This document shows, piece after piece, positions 1 to 6,841 of a DNA stretch of 13,502 nucleotides (position 1 is the stretch's first letter; each line of letters begins with the position of its first letter). The notes under the pieces were generated by a model. It did no database searches, was not told the DNA's origin, and saw only the letters and a list, made by a program, of their open reading frames with translations. The DNA comes from an uncultured Bacteroidales bacterium (GTDB taxonomy: Bacteria > Bacteroidota > Bacteroidia > Bacteroidales > P3). The stretch spans positions 1-13,502 of the forward strand of contig CAMWVZ010000018.1 in the NCBI GenBank assembly GCA_947177845.1. Direction: 5' to 3'. The position numbers and the translations under genes were made by a program.

Positions 1-12
1 CAAACTAAAGTT

Positions 13-933
13 ATGGATTACATCGCAGAAATCAACCGGCTCCGTAAGGAAAAAAACGCCGTCATTCTGGCGCACTACTATCAGATTCCCGAAATACAGG
101 ATCTCGCCGACTACATAGGCGACAGTTTGGCCTTGGCACGCCGGGCGGCCGAGACCCGCGCCGACATCATCCTCTTCGCCGGGGTGCATTTCATGGCCGA
201 AACCGCCAAAATCCTCAATCCCGACAAGAAAGTGCTGCTGCCCGACTTGGAGGCCGGCTGCTCCTTGGCCGATTCCTGCGATGCGAAGGAACTTGCCAAG
301 ATGAAGGCCGAATATCCCGACCATAAAGTGCTCTCCTACGTGAACTGCTCGGCCGAGGTGAAATGCCTCTCCGACATCATCTGCACCTCCGGCAACGCCC
401 TCAAGATTGTGGAGACTTTTCCCAAAGACCAAAAGATTCTCTTTGTGCCCGACAAAAACTTGGGCGGCTACATCAACCGCGTCACGGGGCGCGATATGAA
501 GCTTTGGCCGGGAAGCTGCCAGATTCACGACATTCTCGATGCCGAGAAAGTTTTGGAACTCAAACGGCAACATCCCGACGCGAAAATCATCGCCCACCCC
601 GAATGCAATCCCGCCGTGTTGCAGGTTTCCGACTTCGTGGGCTCCACCGCCGCCATGCTCAAATTCATTGTCGAAGACCCCTGCCGGGAATATATCGTGG
701 CCACCGAAACGGGTATCCTGCATCAGATGCACAAGGTGGCGCCCGCCAAGACCTTCTACGTGGCCAGCAACGAGGGCGGCTCCTGCGCCTGCAACGACTG
801 TCCGCACATGAAGCGCAACACGGTGGAGAAACTCTACCGTTGCCTGAAAGACGAAACTCCCGAAATCACGCTCTCGGAGGAGGTTATCGCCAAGGCCCGC
901 AAGCCTATCGAAGAAATGTTGAGATTGAGCTGA
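13..933 (+). CDS. nadA: Quinolinate synthase A (NadA)
   Basis: This enzyme condenses iminoaspartate with dihydroxyacetone phosphate to give quinolinate, a step of de novo NAD synthesis in the cytoplasm, using an oxygen-sensitive [4Fe-4S] cluster. The 306-residue length fits the short NadA form. Visible family motifs are HYYQ (21-24), GDSLALA (36-42), GVHFMAETAK (57-66), VNCSAEVK (110-117), VPDKNLGGY (145-153), HPECNP (195-200), GSTAAM (210-215) and ATETG (230-234). From family knowledge the likely cluster ligands are C83, C169 (in GSCQIH) and C263 (in CACNDCP). The ATG at 13 gives a normal N-terminus. Only 12 nt lie upstream, so the promoter and any preceding nadB or nadC cannot be seen. The stop is 2 nt before the next gene, suggesting a shared transcript. 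Confidence 0.97.
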   Translation: MDYIAEINRLRKEKNAVILAHYYQIPEIQDLADYIGDSLALARRAAETRADIILFAGVHFMAETAKILNPDKKVLLPDLEAGCSLADSCDAKELAKMKAEYPDHKVLSYVNCSAEVKCLSDIICTSGNALKIVETFPKDQKILFVPDKNLGGYINRVTGRDMKLWPGSCQIHDILDAEKVLELKRQHPDAKIIAHPECNPAVLQVSDFVGSTAAMLKFIVEDPCREYIVATETGILHQMHKVAPAKTFYVASNEGGSCACNDCPHMKRNTVEKLYRCLKDETPEITLSEEVIAKARKPIEEMLRLS

Positions 934-935
934 CA

Positions 936-2504
936 ATGCAAAGACGCGCCTTTCTCCTTCTTTTGCTGAGCGGAATATTCCTCCTCGGATGCCATGCGCA
1001 GGAACCCTGCCCCGGCATGGAGTTCAAGCAGTTTTTCCACGACAACGGACAGGTGGCCTCGGAGGGCTGTTGGCGCGACAACGCTCCCGAAGGCGTGTGG
1101 AAGAACTACGACCCGCAAGGCAACCTCATATCGGAGGGAGCGCGCGAAAAATCGCTGCTCACGGGCGTGTGGACGTTCTACCAAAACGGGCGCAAGACCT
1201 CCGAAATCCGCTACGAAAGCGGGCGTAAGAACGGCCAGGCCGTTTCCTATCTTCCCGACAGAACCGTCACGAGTTTCTACCGCAACGATACCTTGCAGGG
1301 TGTGCGCACCACGGCCGACACCACAGGTAGAATTATGAAAACCACTCCATTCCGGAACGGCTTGGAGCACGGTCTCGAAAAACATTACGATGCGGGCGGC
1401 GATGTGCGTCAGTTCGTGTTCTACCGCGAAGGGCTCACCGTCTTTAAGGAAAACGGCAATGTGCGCGATGCGCAGGGGCGCCGGCAGGGGCGTTGGAAGG
1501 ATTTTTACGCCAACGGCAACCTGCATTGGGAGTGCATCTACAAAGACGACCTCAAAAACGGATACTACAAGCTCTACGACAGCACGGGCAATCTCGTTTC
1601 GCTCGAAAAATACGTGGAAGACGTGTTGCAGCGGGACGCGCCCGAGATAGAGGAGCTTTCCATTCACACCGAATACTACGCCAACGGAAAGCCCAAGTTC
1701 CGCGTGGCGATGAAGAACGGCAAGCCCGAGGGCCTTTGCCGGCAATACGACAGTCTTACAGGCAAGGTGGTGCGCGGCATCGTCTTTCAGGACGGCAAGG
1801 TTTTGGGCAGCGAGCAGGTGGATGAATACGGCAACAAGAGCAACGAGATGTATGAAGAGCATTACCCCGACGGCACGCTCAAATGTGCGGGGCGGCTCTA
1901 CAAGGGAAAGCGATACGGCAAGTGGAAGTTCTATTATCCCGACGGACGCTTGGAGCAGGAGGGCGAATATCACAACGGTCAGGCCGAGGGAACGTGGTCG
2001 TGGTACTTTCCAGACGGAGGCCTGCGGCGCGAGCAGGAGTACCGTCAGGGCAGGCTCGACGGCGGCAGCGTGGAATACGACGACAGTGCGCGGGTGGTGG
2101 CCAAGGGGCGTTACAGCGACGATTTGGAAGACGGACATTGGGAATATTTCCGGCAGGGGGAGGTGACGCAGGGAGAGTATCGTTTCGGCGAGAAGGAAGG
2201 GCTTTGGAAGAGTTATTGGTCGAAGGAAGGCAAGAAAAAACTTTCGTTTCAGGGATACTATACGGGCGGCGTTCCCGACGGCAAGCATCAGTATTTCGAT
2301 GAAGAAGGAAATCTGACGCAGGAGGGATATTTCCGTCAGGGGAAACGGGTGGGCACATGGATCAAGTACGACAGGACGGGACAGCCCGAAATGCGTATCC
2401 GCTACGACAACCGCGAGGAGGAGACGCGCTACAACGGCCGCCGTACCGTGAGCCGGGAACAGGAAAAGGCTTTTCGGGAAGAGAATGTACGCTTAGCCGA
2501 ATGA
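936..2504 (+). CDS. MORN-repeat (YwqK-like) lipoprotein
   Basis: This is a 522-residue exported lipoprotein of unknown function. The N-terminus is a lipoprotein signal: RR at 3-4, a Leu-rich core at 7-17 and a lipobox L16-L17-G18-C19. Nearly all the rest is tandem MORN-2-type repeats of about 22-24 residues, with recurrent G-x-W-x-x-Y, Y-x-x-G and E-G-x-Y elements, for example GKWKFYYPDGRLEQEGEY followed by EGTWSWYFPDGG. Such proteins are often labelled 'YwqK family antitoxin' after a Bacillus protein, but no toxin partner is seen here and that label should not be taken as function. The reading frame stays open back to 363, but that part overlaps nadA and encodes no recognisable protein. The ATG at 936, 2 nt after nadA, starts a proper signal peptide. 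It probably acts at the outer membrane or cell surface. Confidence 0.85.
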   Translation: MQRRAFLLLLLSGIFLLGCHAQEPCPGMEFKQFFHDNGQVASEGCWRDNAPEGVWKNYDPQGNLISEGAREKSLLTGVWTFYQNGRKTSEIRYESGRKNGQAVSYLPDRTVTSFYRNDTLQGVRTTADTTGRIMKTTPFRNGLEHGLEKHYDAGGDVRQFVFYREGLTVFKENGNVRDAQGRRQGRWKDFYANGNLHWECIYKDDLKNGYYKLYDSTGNLVSLEKYVEDVLQRDAPEIEELSIHTEYYANGKPKFRVAMKNGKPEGLCRQYDSLTGKVVRGIVFQDGKVLGSEQVDEYGNKSNEMYEEHYPDGTLKCAGRLYKGKRYGKWKFYYPDGRLEQEGEYHNGQAEGTWSWYFPDGGLRREQEYRQGRLDGGSVEYDDSARVVAKGRYSDDLEDGHWEYFRQGEVTQGEYRFGEKEGLWKSYWSKEGKKKLSFQGYYTGGVPDGKHQYFDEEGNLTQEGYFRQGKRVGTWIKYDRTGQPEMRIRYDNREEETRYNGRRTVSREQEKAFREENVRLAE

Positions 2505-2509
2505 AACCG

Positions 2510-2591
2510 TGCGGATGAAGGGACTCGAACCCTTACGTCTCGCGACACCAGATCCTAAGTCTGGCACGTCTACCAATTCCGCCACACCCGC
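2510..2591 (-). tRNA. tRNA-Leu (anticodon UAG)
   Basis: The minus strand folds as a class II tRNA. The acceptor stem GCGGGTG pairs with CATCCGC, with one G-U pair. The anticodon stem is CCAGA/TCTGG with loop CTTAGGA, giving anticodon TAG (2557-2555). There is a variable arm GTC-GCGA-GAC and a T arm AAGGG-TTCGAGT-CCCTT. The discriminator base is A at 2510. The next bases are CGG, so the CCA end is not encoded and must be added enzymatically. It would read CUA and other CUN leucine codons. Its 3' end lies 5 nt from the stop of the convergent lipoprotein gene. Confidence 0.96.
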
Positions 2592-2609
2592 GTGAAAACG
2601 AAAGAAGTG

Positions 2610-2617
2610 CAAAAGTA
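2610..2617 (-). promoter_or_regulatory. TAnnTTTG promoter box for tRNA-Leu
   Basis: The minus strand reads TACTTTTG, a perfect match to the Bacteroidetes -7 box TAnnTTTG. It ends 18 nt before the mature 5' end of tRNA-Leu, which would give a leader of about 10-13 nt to be trimmed by RNase P. No convincing -33 TTTG-type element was found at the expected 19-21 nt spacing. The box lies in the 48-nt interval between the tRNA and the rubrerythrin gene. Confidence 0.6.
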
Positions 2618-2639
2618 GAAAAAAATAAAATTTATTTGT

Positions 2640-3263
2640 ATGAATATGAAAAAAGCAAGCAAGACGGCTGCGAAAGCCGCTCCGAAGACGAAAAAACTGC
2701 AAGGTTCCGAAACCGAAAAAAATCTTTTGGCTTCGTTTGCCGGCGAGTCGCAGGCACGCAACCGTTACACTTTCTTTGCCAAACAGGCAAAAAAGGACGG
2801 CTTCGAACAGATTGCCGCCATTTTTGAGGAAACCGCCAAGCAGGAGGAAGAACACGCCAAGCTTTTCTTCAAGGAATTGAAGGGCGGCATGGTGGAAATC
2901 ACGGCTTCCTTTCCCGCCGGTCAGATTTTAGACACCAAGGCCAACTTGGAGGCCGCCGCCGAGGGCGAAAAGGAAGAATGGAAAGATCTCTACGCTCATT
3001 TCGCCGCCGTGGCCAAGAAAGAGGGTTTCCCCGAAATCGCCGACCTCTTCACCCATGTGGCGAGCGTGGAAAAGGAACACGAAGCCCGCTATCGGAAACT
3101 GTTGGCCAACGTAAAGGCCGGCACGGTGTTCAAAAGACCTAAAAAAGTGTTCTGGTATTGCCGCAACTGCGGTTATGTGCACTACGGCACCTCCGCTCCC
3201 GTGCTGTGTCCGTCGTGCAAGCACCCGCAGGCCTATTTCCAACTGCAAGTGAAAGAATACTAA
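2640..3263 (+). CDS. rbr: Rubrerythrin
   Basis: This cytoplasmic non-haem diiron protein reduces hydrogen peroxide in anaerobes, taking electrons through a rubredoxin-like centre. The 207 residues divide into a ferritin-like four-helix domain (about 20-160) and a C-terminal rubredoxin-like domain (about 170-203). By alignment from memory with the Desulfovibrio protein, diiron ligands are E36 (in GESQAR), E69-x-x-H72, E110, E113 and E144-x-x-H147. The iron-binding cysteines are C174-x-x-C177 and C190-x-x-C193. Unusually, the first ~19 residues are a Lys/Ala-rich tail (K4-K19) that typical rubrerythrins lack. An alternative ATG at 2646 (Met3) is equally possible; neither start has a Shine-Dalgarno sequence. 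The gene symbol is the conventional one. The next gene starts 18 nt downstream, probably on the same transcript. Confidence 0.95.
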   Translation: MNMKKASKTAAKAAPKTKKLQGSETEKNLLASFAGESQARNRYTFFAKQAKKDGFEQIAAIFEETAKQEEEHAKLFFKELKGGMVEITASFPAGQILDTKANLEAAAEGEKEEWKDLYAHFAAVAKKEGFPEIADLFTHVASVEKEHEARYRKLLANVKAGTVFKRPKKVFWYCRNCGYVHYGTSAPVLCPSCKHPQAYFQLQVKEY

Positions 3264-3281
3264 ACCAGATTGTCCCGCCTC

Positions 3282-4508
3282 ATGAAAGACAAATCACCGC
3301 TCCTGCTCATCGGCGTTCTCTTTTTCATTTTCGGTTTCGTGACGTGGCTCAATTCCACGCTCGTGCCGTTTTTGAGAATAGCCTGCGAACTGACGCATTT
3401 CGAATCGTATTTAGTTACGTTTGCGTTTTATATCGCCTACGTGATTTTCGGCCTTCCTTCGGGAAGAATCATCAACCGGGTAGGTTATTCCCGTTCCATG
3501 ACGATAGGATTGAGCGTCATGGCCGTGGGCGCGGCCTTCTTTGTCCCCGCCGCCTACACGCGTTTCTATCTTTTCTTCCTTATAGGCCTGTTTCTCATGG
3601 GGGCGGGACTTACCCTGCTGCAGACGGCGGCCAATCCCTATGCCGCCGTGCTCGGTTCTCCCGAGACGGCGGCCCGCCGCATCAGCCTCATGGGCATCTG
3701 CAATAAATTCGCGGGCGTGCTGGCGCCGCTCATTCTGGGCAGCATCGTGTTGGGCGATACGGGCTACATCACCTCTCAAATCGACACGCTGGCGGTGGGC
3801 GACCCCTTGCGCGACGCCCTGCTCACCGAACTTTCGCGGAGATGTATCCTTCCCTATTGCTTCATCGTATTGTTTCTGTTCGTGTTGGCGGGTTTCGTGC
3901 ATTTCTCGCCCCTGCCCGACCTCCGTCCCTCCGAAGAGGCCTCTTCGGCTCCGTCGCGGATTGCCGCTCCCCGCTTTTGGCTGGGGGTTGTGGCGCTGTT
4001 CTTCTATGTGGGCGTGGAGGTTATCGGCATGGACAGCCTTATCGGCTATGCCATGAGCCACGGCATGGAGGCCTCTTCGGCCAAGATTTTCCCCGCCCTT
4101 TCCATGGTGGCTTTCATGATAGGCTACCTCATCGGCATCGCGGGCATTCCCCGTTTTTTCAGCCAAAAGACGGCCCTTGTTCTGTCGGCCTTGGCGAGTA
4201 TGGCGGTGATGACGGCGGCCATTCTCACCCCCGGCATCGCTTCGGTTTATGTGCTGATTTTCTTGGGACTCACGCACGCCATGATTTGGCCGGCCGTGTG
4301 GGGGCTTGCGCTCGAGGGGCTCGGCAAGAGCATTTCCACGGGCTCGTCGCTGTTGGTGATGGCGGTGGTGGGCGGCGCCCTCCTGCCTCTCCTGTTCGGT
4401 ATGCTGATAGACCGCATCGGACATCAGGCGGCCTATTGGATGACCTTGCCCTGTTATGCCGTGATTTTGCTCTATGCGGTAACGGTGAAACATCGGTCTT
4501 CAAACTGA
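3282..4508 (+). CDS. FucP/GluP-type sugar MFS transporter
   Basis: This is a predicted inner-membrane transporter of the major facilitator superfamily, in the fucose/glucose/galactose:H+ symporter group. The 408 residues form about 12 hydrophobic segments in two halves, with a polar central loop near residues 209-230. Group-like motifs are the first helix (about 8-24), GRIINRVGYSRS (61-72) in the loop after TM2, and QTAANPY (114-120). The exact sugar cannot be read from the sequence. I chose the ATG at 3282; the frame also allows TTG at 3270, which would add four residues. The gene follows rubrerythrin by 18 nt with no promoter or terminator between them, so co-transcription is likely although the functions are not obviously linked. 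No neighbouring sugar-catabolic genes are seen. Confidence 0.88.
   Translation: MKDKSPLLLIGVLFFIFGFVTWLNSTLVPFLRIACELTHFESYLVTFAFYIAYVIFGLPSGRIINRVGYSRSMTIGLSVMAVGAAFFVPAAYTRFYLFFLIGLFLMGAGLTLLQTAANPYAAVLGSPETAARRISLMGICNKFAGVLAPLILGSIVLGDTGYITSQIDTLAVGDPLRDALLTELSRRCILPYCFIVLFLFVLAGFVHFSPLPDLRPSEEASSAPSRIAAPRFWLGVVALFFYVGVEVIGMDSLIGYAMSHGMEASSAKIFPALSMVAFMIGYLIGIAGIPRFFSQKTALVLSALASMAVMTAAILTPGIASVYVLIFLGLTHAMIWPAVWGLALEGLGKSISTGSSLLVMAVVGGALLPLLFGMLIDRIGHQAAYWMTLPCYAVILLYAVTVKHRSSN
3931..3948. repeat. Perfect 18-bp palindrome inside the MFS gene
   Basis: CCGAAGAGG is followed immediately by its exact reverse complement CCTCTTCGG. It encodes part of the central cytoplasmic loop of the transporter (around P217-S222). 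The 13-nt right part, GAGGCCTCTTCGG (3936-3948), recurs exactly at 4068-4080, where it again encodes E-A-S-S. The sequence is certain; any function is not, and chance in GC-rich coding DNA is the default explanation. Confidence 0.5.
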
Positions 4509-4512
4509 CCTG

Positions 4513-4544
4513 TTAGGAAAACTCAAAAAAAAATGCTACTTTTG
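4513..4544 (+). promoter_or_regulatory. Bacteroidetes-type promoter for the Lcl/DUF1566-like lipoprotein
   Basis: TACTTTTG at 4537-4544 matches the -7 box TAnnTTTG exactly. TTAG at 4513-4516 differs by one base from the -33 element TTTG, and the spacer is 20 nt, within the usual 19-21. Transcription would start near 4550, leaving an AT-rich leader of about 60 nt before the ATG at 4609. It lies just after the MFS stop codon (4506-4508), so the lipoprotein gene appears to be transcribed separately. Confidence 0.65.
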
Positions 4545-4608
4545 AGGTTCCGTGTGTAAAAACCGGAGAACGTATAGAATAAACGAGATATTATATAACT
4601 TATTCATT

Positions 4609-5442
4609 ATGAAAAAGTTGATTAGTTTTATAAGCCTTGCGGCGGTAGTTTTGCTCGGTTTCACCTCCTGCGACAAGGAACCGAAACCCAAGTTCTCCAC
4701 AAACCTCAACACAGGCCACAATCTTGTAGGGCGTCTTTACGGTGAAAATGGCGTTGTGGAAGAGCCTAACCAAGCACAAGGTATCATATTTGCGGTTTCT
4801 CCCAAAGGAGACTCGGCTTATCTGGTTTCCTTCACCGACTTGATGGAACAAAAAGACCTCGTTTACGAAAATGCTTCCGGATTACACAGAGATTATACTT
4901 TCTATGCCAGAACCGTTGCGTGGAGCGAGAAACTTTTCGAAGCCGGTGCTACCGATAAGGATGGTGCAGTGAATACCGACCGCATCATTAAAATGGCGAA
5001 CGATTCGTCATATGGAGCTACGGCCGCACAAGAATGCCGCGATTATTTCAAGAGGTCTTATAGTGACACGGTAACGCAAAATGCATATAATAGAGATACT
5101 ATATGGAAAAGTACCAAGGGCCAATGGTACCTGCCTTCCATGCAGGAACTTGCCGCGTTGATGAAAGTAAAGGATAAAATCAACCAAAAGTATCTGCAAG
5201 GTGTTCCCGCATCCGATGCCGCCAATAAAATTTATTTCCAGGCTATCGGTAACAAGCCTAATCTCGACCTCGAGGGTAAGGATGCCTTTTTCGCTTATTG
5301 GAGTTCCACTGAAAAGGGCAAAGAATATGCATGGTACGATCTGCCCGCTTCGAACAATGACAACGCTGTGCCCAAGACTTGGGGCGATGAGGGTGGTGAA
5401 GGCCGTATTTACGTGCGTCCCATCCGCAAAGTCGCATTGTAG
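4609..5442 (+). CDS. Lipoprotein with Lcl/DUF1566-like C-terminal domain
   Basis: This is a 277-residue predicted lipoprotein of unknown role. The signal is KK at 2-3, a hydrophobic core at 4-17 and a lipobox F18-T-S-C21, followed by D-K-E; such acidic residues after the cysteine are compatible with surface export in Bacteroidetes. The C-terminal half carries hallmarks of Lcl_C/DUF1566-type (C-lectin-like) domains: GQWYLPSMQEL (171-181), YWSSTE (230-235) and VRPIRK (269-274). The frame extends to a GTG at 4552, but the ATG at 4609 gives a clean signal peptide. It has its own promoter and terminator, so it is probably monocistronic. Codon use differs from its neighbours: it contains TTA (codon 92) and TCA (codon 134), and blocks of it are only 33-42% GC. 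A recently acquired or fast-evolving gene would explain this. Confidence 0.8.
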   Translation: MKKLISFISLAAVVLLGFTSCDKEPKPKFSTNLNTGHNLVGRLYGENGVVEEPNQAQGIIFAVSPKGDSAYLVSFTDLMEQKDLVYENASGLHRDYTFYARTVAWSEKLFEAGATDKDGAVNTDRIIKMANDSSYGATAAQECRDYFKRSYSDTVTQNAYNRDTIWKSTKGQWYLPSMQELAALMKVKDKINQKYLQGVPASDAANKIYFQAIGNKPNLDLEGKDAFFAYWSSTEKGKEYAWYDLPASNNDNAVPKTWGDEGGEGRIYVRPIRKVAL

Positions 5443-5460
5443 TTCCATATTCCGATACAG

Positions 5461-5496
5461 AAAAAGGGCTGCTTTTCGACAGGCGGCCCTTTTTTT
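5461..5496 (+). terminator. Intrinsic terminator after the Lcl/DUF1566-like lipoprotein
   Basis: AAAAAGGGCTGC (5461-5472) pairs with GCGGCCCTTTTT (5483-5494) as a 12-bp stem containing one G-U pair, closing a 10-nt loop. It runs into a T tract at 5490-5496. It begins 18 nt after the lipoprotein stop codon. The A-rich left arm and T-rich right arm mean it could also work on the opposite strand, but no minus-strand gene lies there. Confidence 0.88.
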
Positions 5497-5497
5497 A

Positions 5498-5505
5498 TAG
5501 TTTTC
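5498..5505 (+). promoter_or_regulatory. Possible promoter box for tyrS
   Basis: TAGTTTTC matches TAnnTTTG at five of the six fixed positions and lies 33 nt before the tyrS ATG, just after the terminator, where a new promoter would be needed. No good -33 element is visible, because the expected region falls inside the terminator loop. The leader between it and tyrS contains TTCACA twice (5513-5518 and 5521-5526), of unknown meaning. Confidence 0.35.
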
Positions 5506-5538
5506 GAAAAATTTCACAGGTTCACAACACAAAGACAA

Positions 5539-6837
5539 ATGGAAAAGGATTTTATCGAGGAATTGCGCTGGCGGGGCATGTTGCAGGATTTGATGCCCGG
5601 CGCCGAAGAACTTTTGAAAAAGGAAAAAGTGACGGCCTACGTGGGCATAGATCCTACCGCCGACTCCTTGCATATCGGACACTTGGTGAGCATCATGATG
5701 CTCAAGCATTTGCAAGAATGCGGGCATAAGCCGCTGGCTTTGGTGGGAGGCGCCACGGGCATGATCGGCGACCCGTCGGGCAAGTCGCAGGAACGGGTGT
5801 TGCTTACCGAGGATATTCTGCGCCACAATGTGGAGTGCATCAAGAAACAGCTTTCCAAGTTTTTGGATTTCGATAGTTCCGAACCCAACGCCGCCGAGTT
5901 GGTGAACAACTACGACTGGATGAAGGACTACACCTTTTTGGCCTTTATCCGCGACATAGGCAAGCACATCACGGTAAACTACATGATGGCGAAAGATTCG
6001 GTGAAGAAGCGTTTTTCGGGTGCGGCGGGCACCGACGGCATGTCGTTCACCGAATTTACCTACCAGCTGGTGCAGGGCAACGACTTTTTGCATCTCTACA
6101 AGACCAAGGGTTGCAAGCTGCAGATGGGCGGCAGCGACCAATGGGGCAACATCACCACGGGCACCGAGCTTATCCGCCGCACCGAGGGCGCGGAGGCCTA
6201 CGGGCTCACCTGTCCGCTCATCACCAAGGCCGACGGCGGCAAGTTCGGCAAGACCGAAAGCGGCAACGTATGGCTCGACCCGGCCAAGACCTCACCCTAT
6301 AAGTTCTATCAGTTCTGGCTGAATTGCTCGGACGAGGACACGTCGCGCTATATCCGCATCTTCACGCTCAAGACACGCGCGGAAATCGAGGAGTTGGAAA
6401 AACAGCACAAGGAAGCGCCCCACCTGCGCATCTTGCAGAAAGCCTTGGCCGAAGACCTCACCGTGCGCGTCCATTCGCAGAAAGACTACGAGGCGGCGGT
6501 GGAGGCTTCGGAAATCCTGTTCGGAAAGAGCACCACCGAATCCCTGCGCAAACTCGATATAGACACCTTCCTGTCCGTTTTCGAGGGGGTTCCCTGCAGC
6601 GAGGTGGCCGCGAGCGAATTCAACGGCGACACTTCGCTGATAGACTTGCTTTCCGACAAGACGGGCATTTTCGCGTCCAAGAGCGAGGTGCGCCGCGCTT
6701 TGAAAGAAAACAGCCTTTCCATCAATAAGGAAAAGGCCACCGAGCAGATGCCCGTGAACCGCGATATGTTGCTCAACGATGCCTATGTGCTTGTGCAGAA
6801 GGGCAAGAAAAATTATTTCCTCATACACGTAAGATAG
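5539..6837 (+). CDS. tyrS: Tyrosine-tRNA ligase (TyrRS)
   Basis: This enzyme charges tRNA-Tyr with tyrosine in the cytoplasm. The 432 residues have the usual bacterial layout. A class I Rossmann catalytic domain carries H45-I-G-H48 and the KMSKS equivalent KFGKT (235-239). GDPSGK (77-82), YQLVQGND (175-182) and MGGSDQWGN (196-204) are typical tyrosine-pocket and family motifs. The C-terminal part, about 365-430, is an S4-type RNA-binding domain. The ATG at 5539 follows an A-rich leader without a Shine-Dalgarno sequence. It heads a tight operon: rsmE begins 4 nt after its stop. No T-box-like leader is present in the short upstream gap. Confidence 0.97.
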   Translation: MEKDFIEELRWRGMLQDLMPGAEELLKKEKVTAYVGIDPTADSLHIGHLVSIMMLKHLQECGHKPLALVGGATGMIGDPSGKSQERVLLTEDILRHNVECIKKQLSKFLDFDSSEPNAAELVNNYDWMKDYTFLAFIRDIGKHITVNYMMAKDSVKKRFSGAAGTDGMSFTEFTYQLVQGNDFLHLYKTKGCKLQMGGSDQWGNITTGTELIRRTEGAEAYGLTCPLITKADGGKFGKTESGNVWLDPAKTSPYKFYQFWLNCSDEDTSRYIRIFTLKTRAEIEELEKQHKEAPHLRILQKALAEDLTVRVHSQKDYEAAVEASEILFGKSTTESLRKLDIDTFLSVFEGVPCSEVAASEFNGDTSLIDLLSDKTGIFASKSEVRRALKENSLSINKEKATEQMPVNRDMLLNDAYVLVQKGKKNYFLIHVR

Positions 6838-6841
6838 TCCG

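Noticed and set aside
363..935. In-frame upstream extension of the MORN lipoprotein gene, adding 191 codons
   Set aside because: It overlaps nadA in another frame, has R/H/P-rich low-information sequence, and would bury the clear lipoprotein signal that starts at 936.
834..2288. 484-codon minus-strand frame opposite the MORN lipoprotein gene
   Set aside because: Antisense shadow aligned with the real codons; no domain, and no credible start context.
936..2504. Toxin-antitoxin system, from the common 'YwqK antitoxin' label
   Set aside because: The protein is a lipid-anchored MORN-repeat protein and neither neighbour resembles a toxin.
3411..4493. 360-codon minus-strand frame opposite the MFS gene
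   Set aside because: Antisense shadow; composition dominated by H, R, G and E with no family resemblance.
5443..5538. T-box, riboswitch or attenuator in front of tyrS
   Set aside because: The only structure in the 96-nt gap is a simple intrinsic terminator of the preceding gene. No T-box-like conserved sequence or alternative antiterminator pairing is visible.
5008..6141. 377-codon minus-strand frame across the lipoprotein terminator and tyrS
   Set aside because: It spans a terminator and two real plus-strand genes and has no recognisable domain. It ends exactly at the antisense of the TCA codon in the lipoprotein gene.
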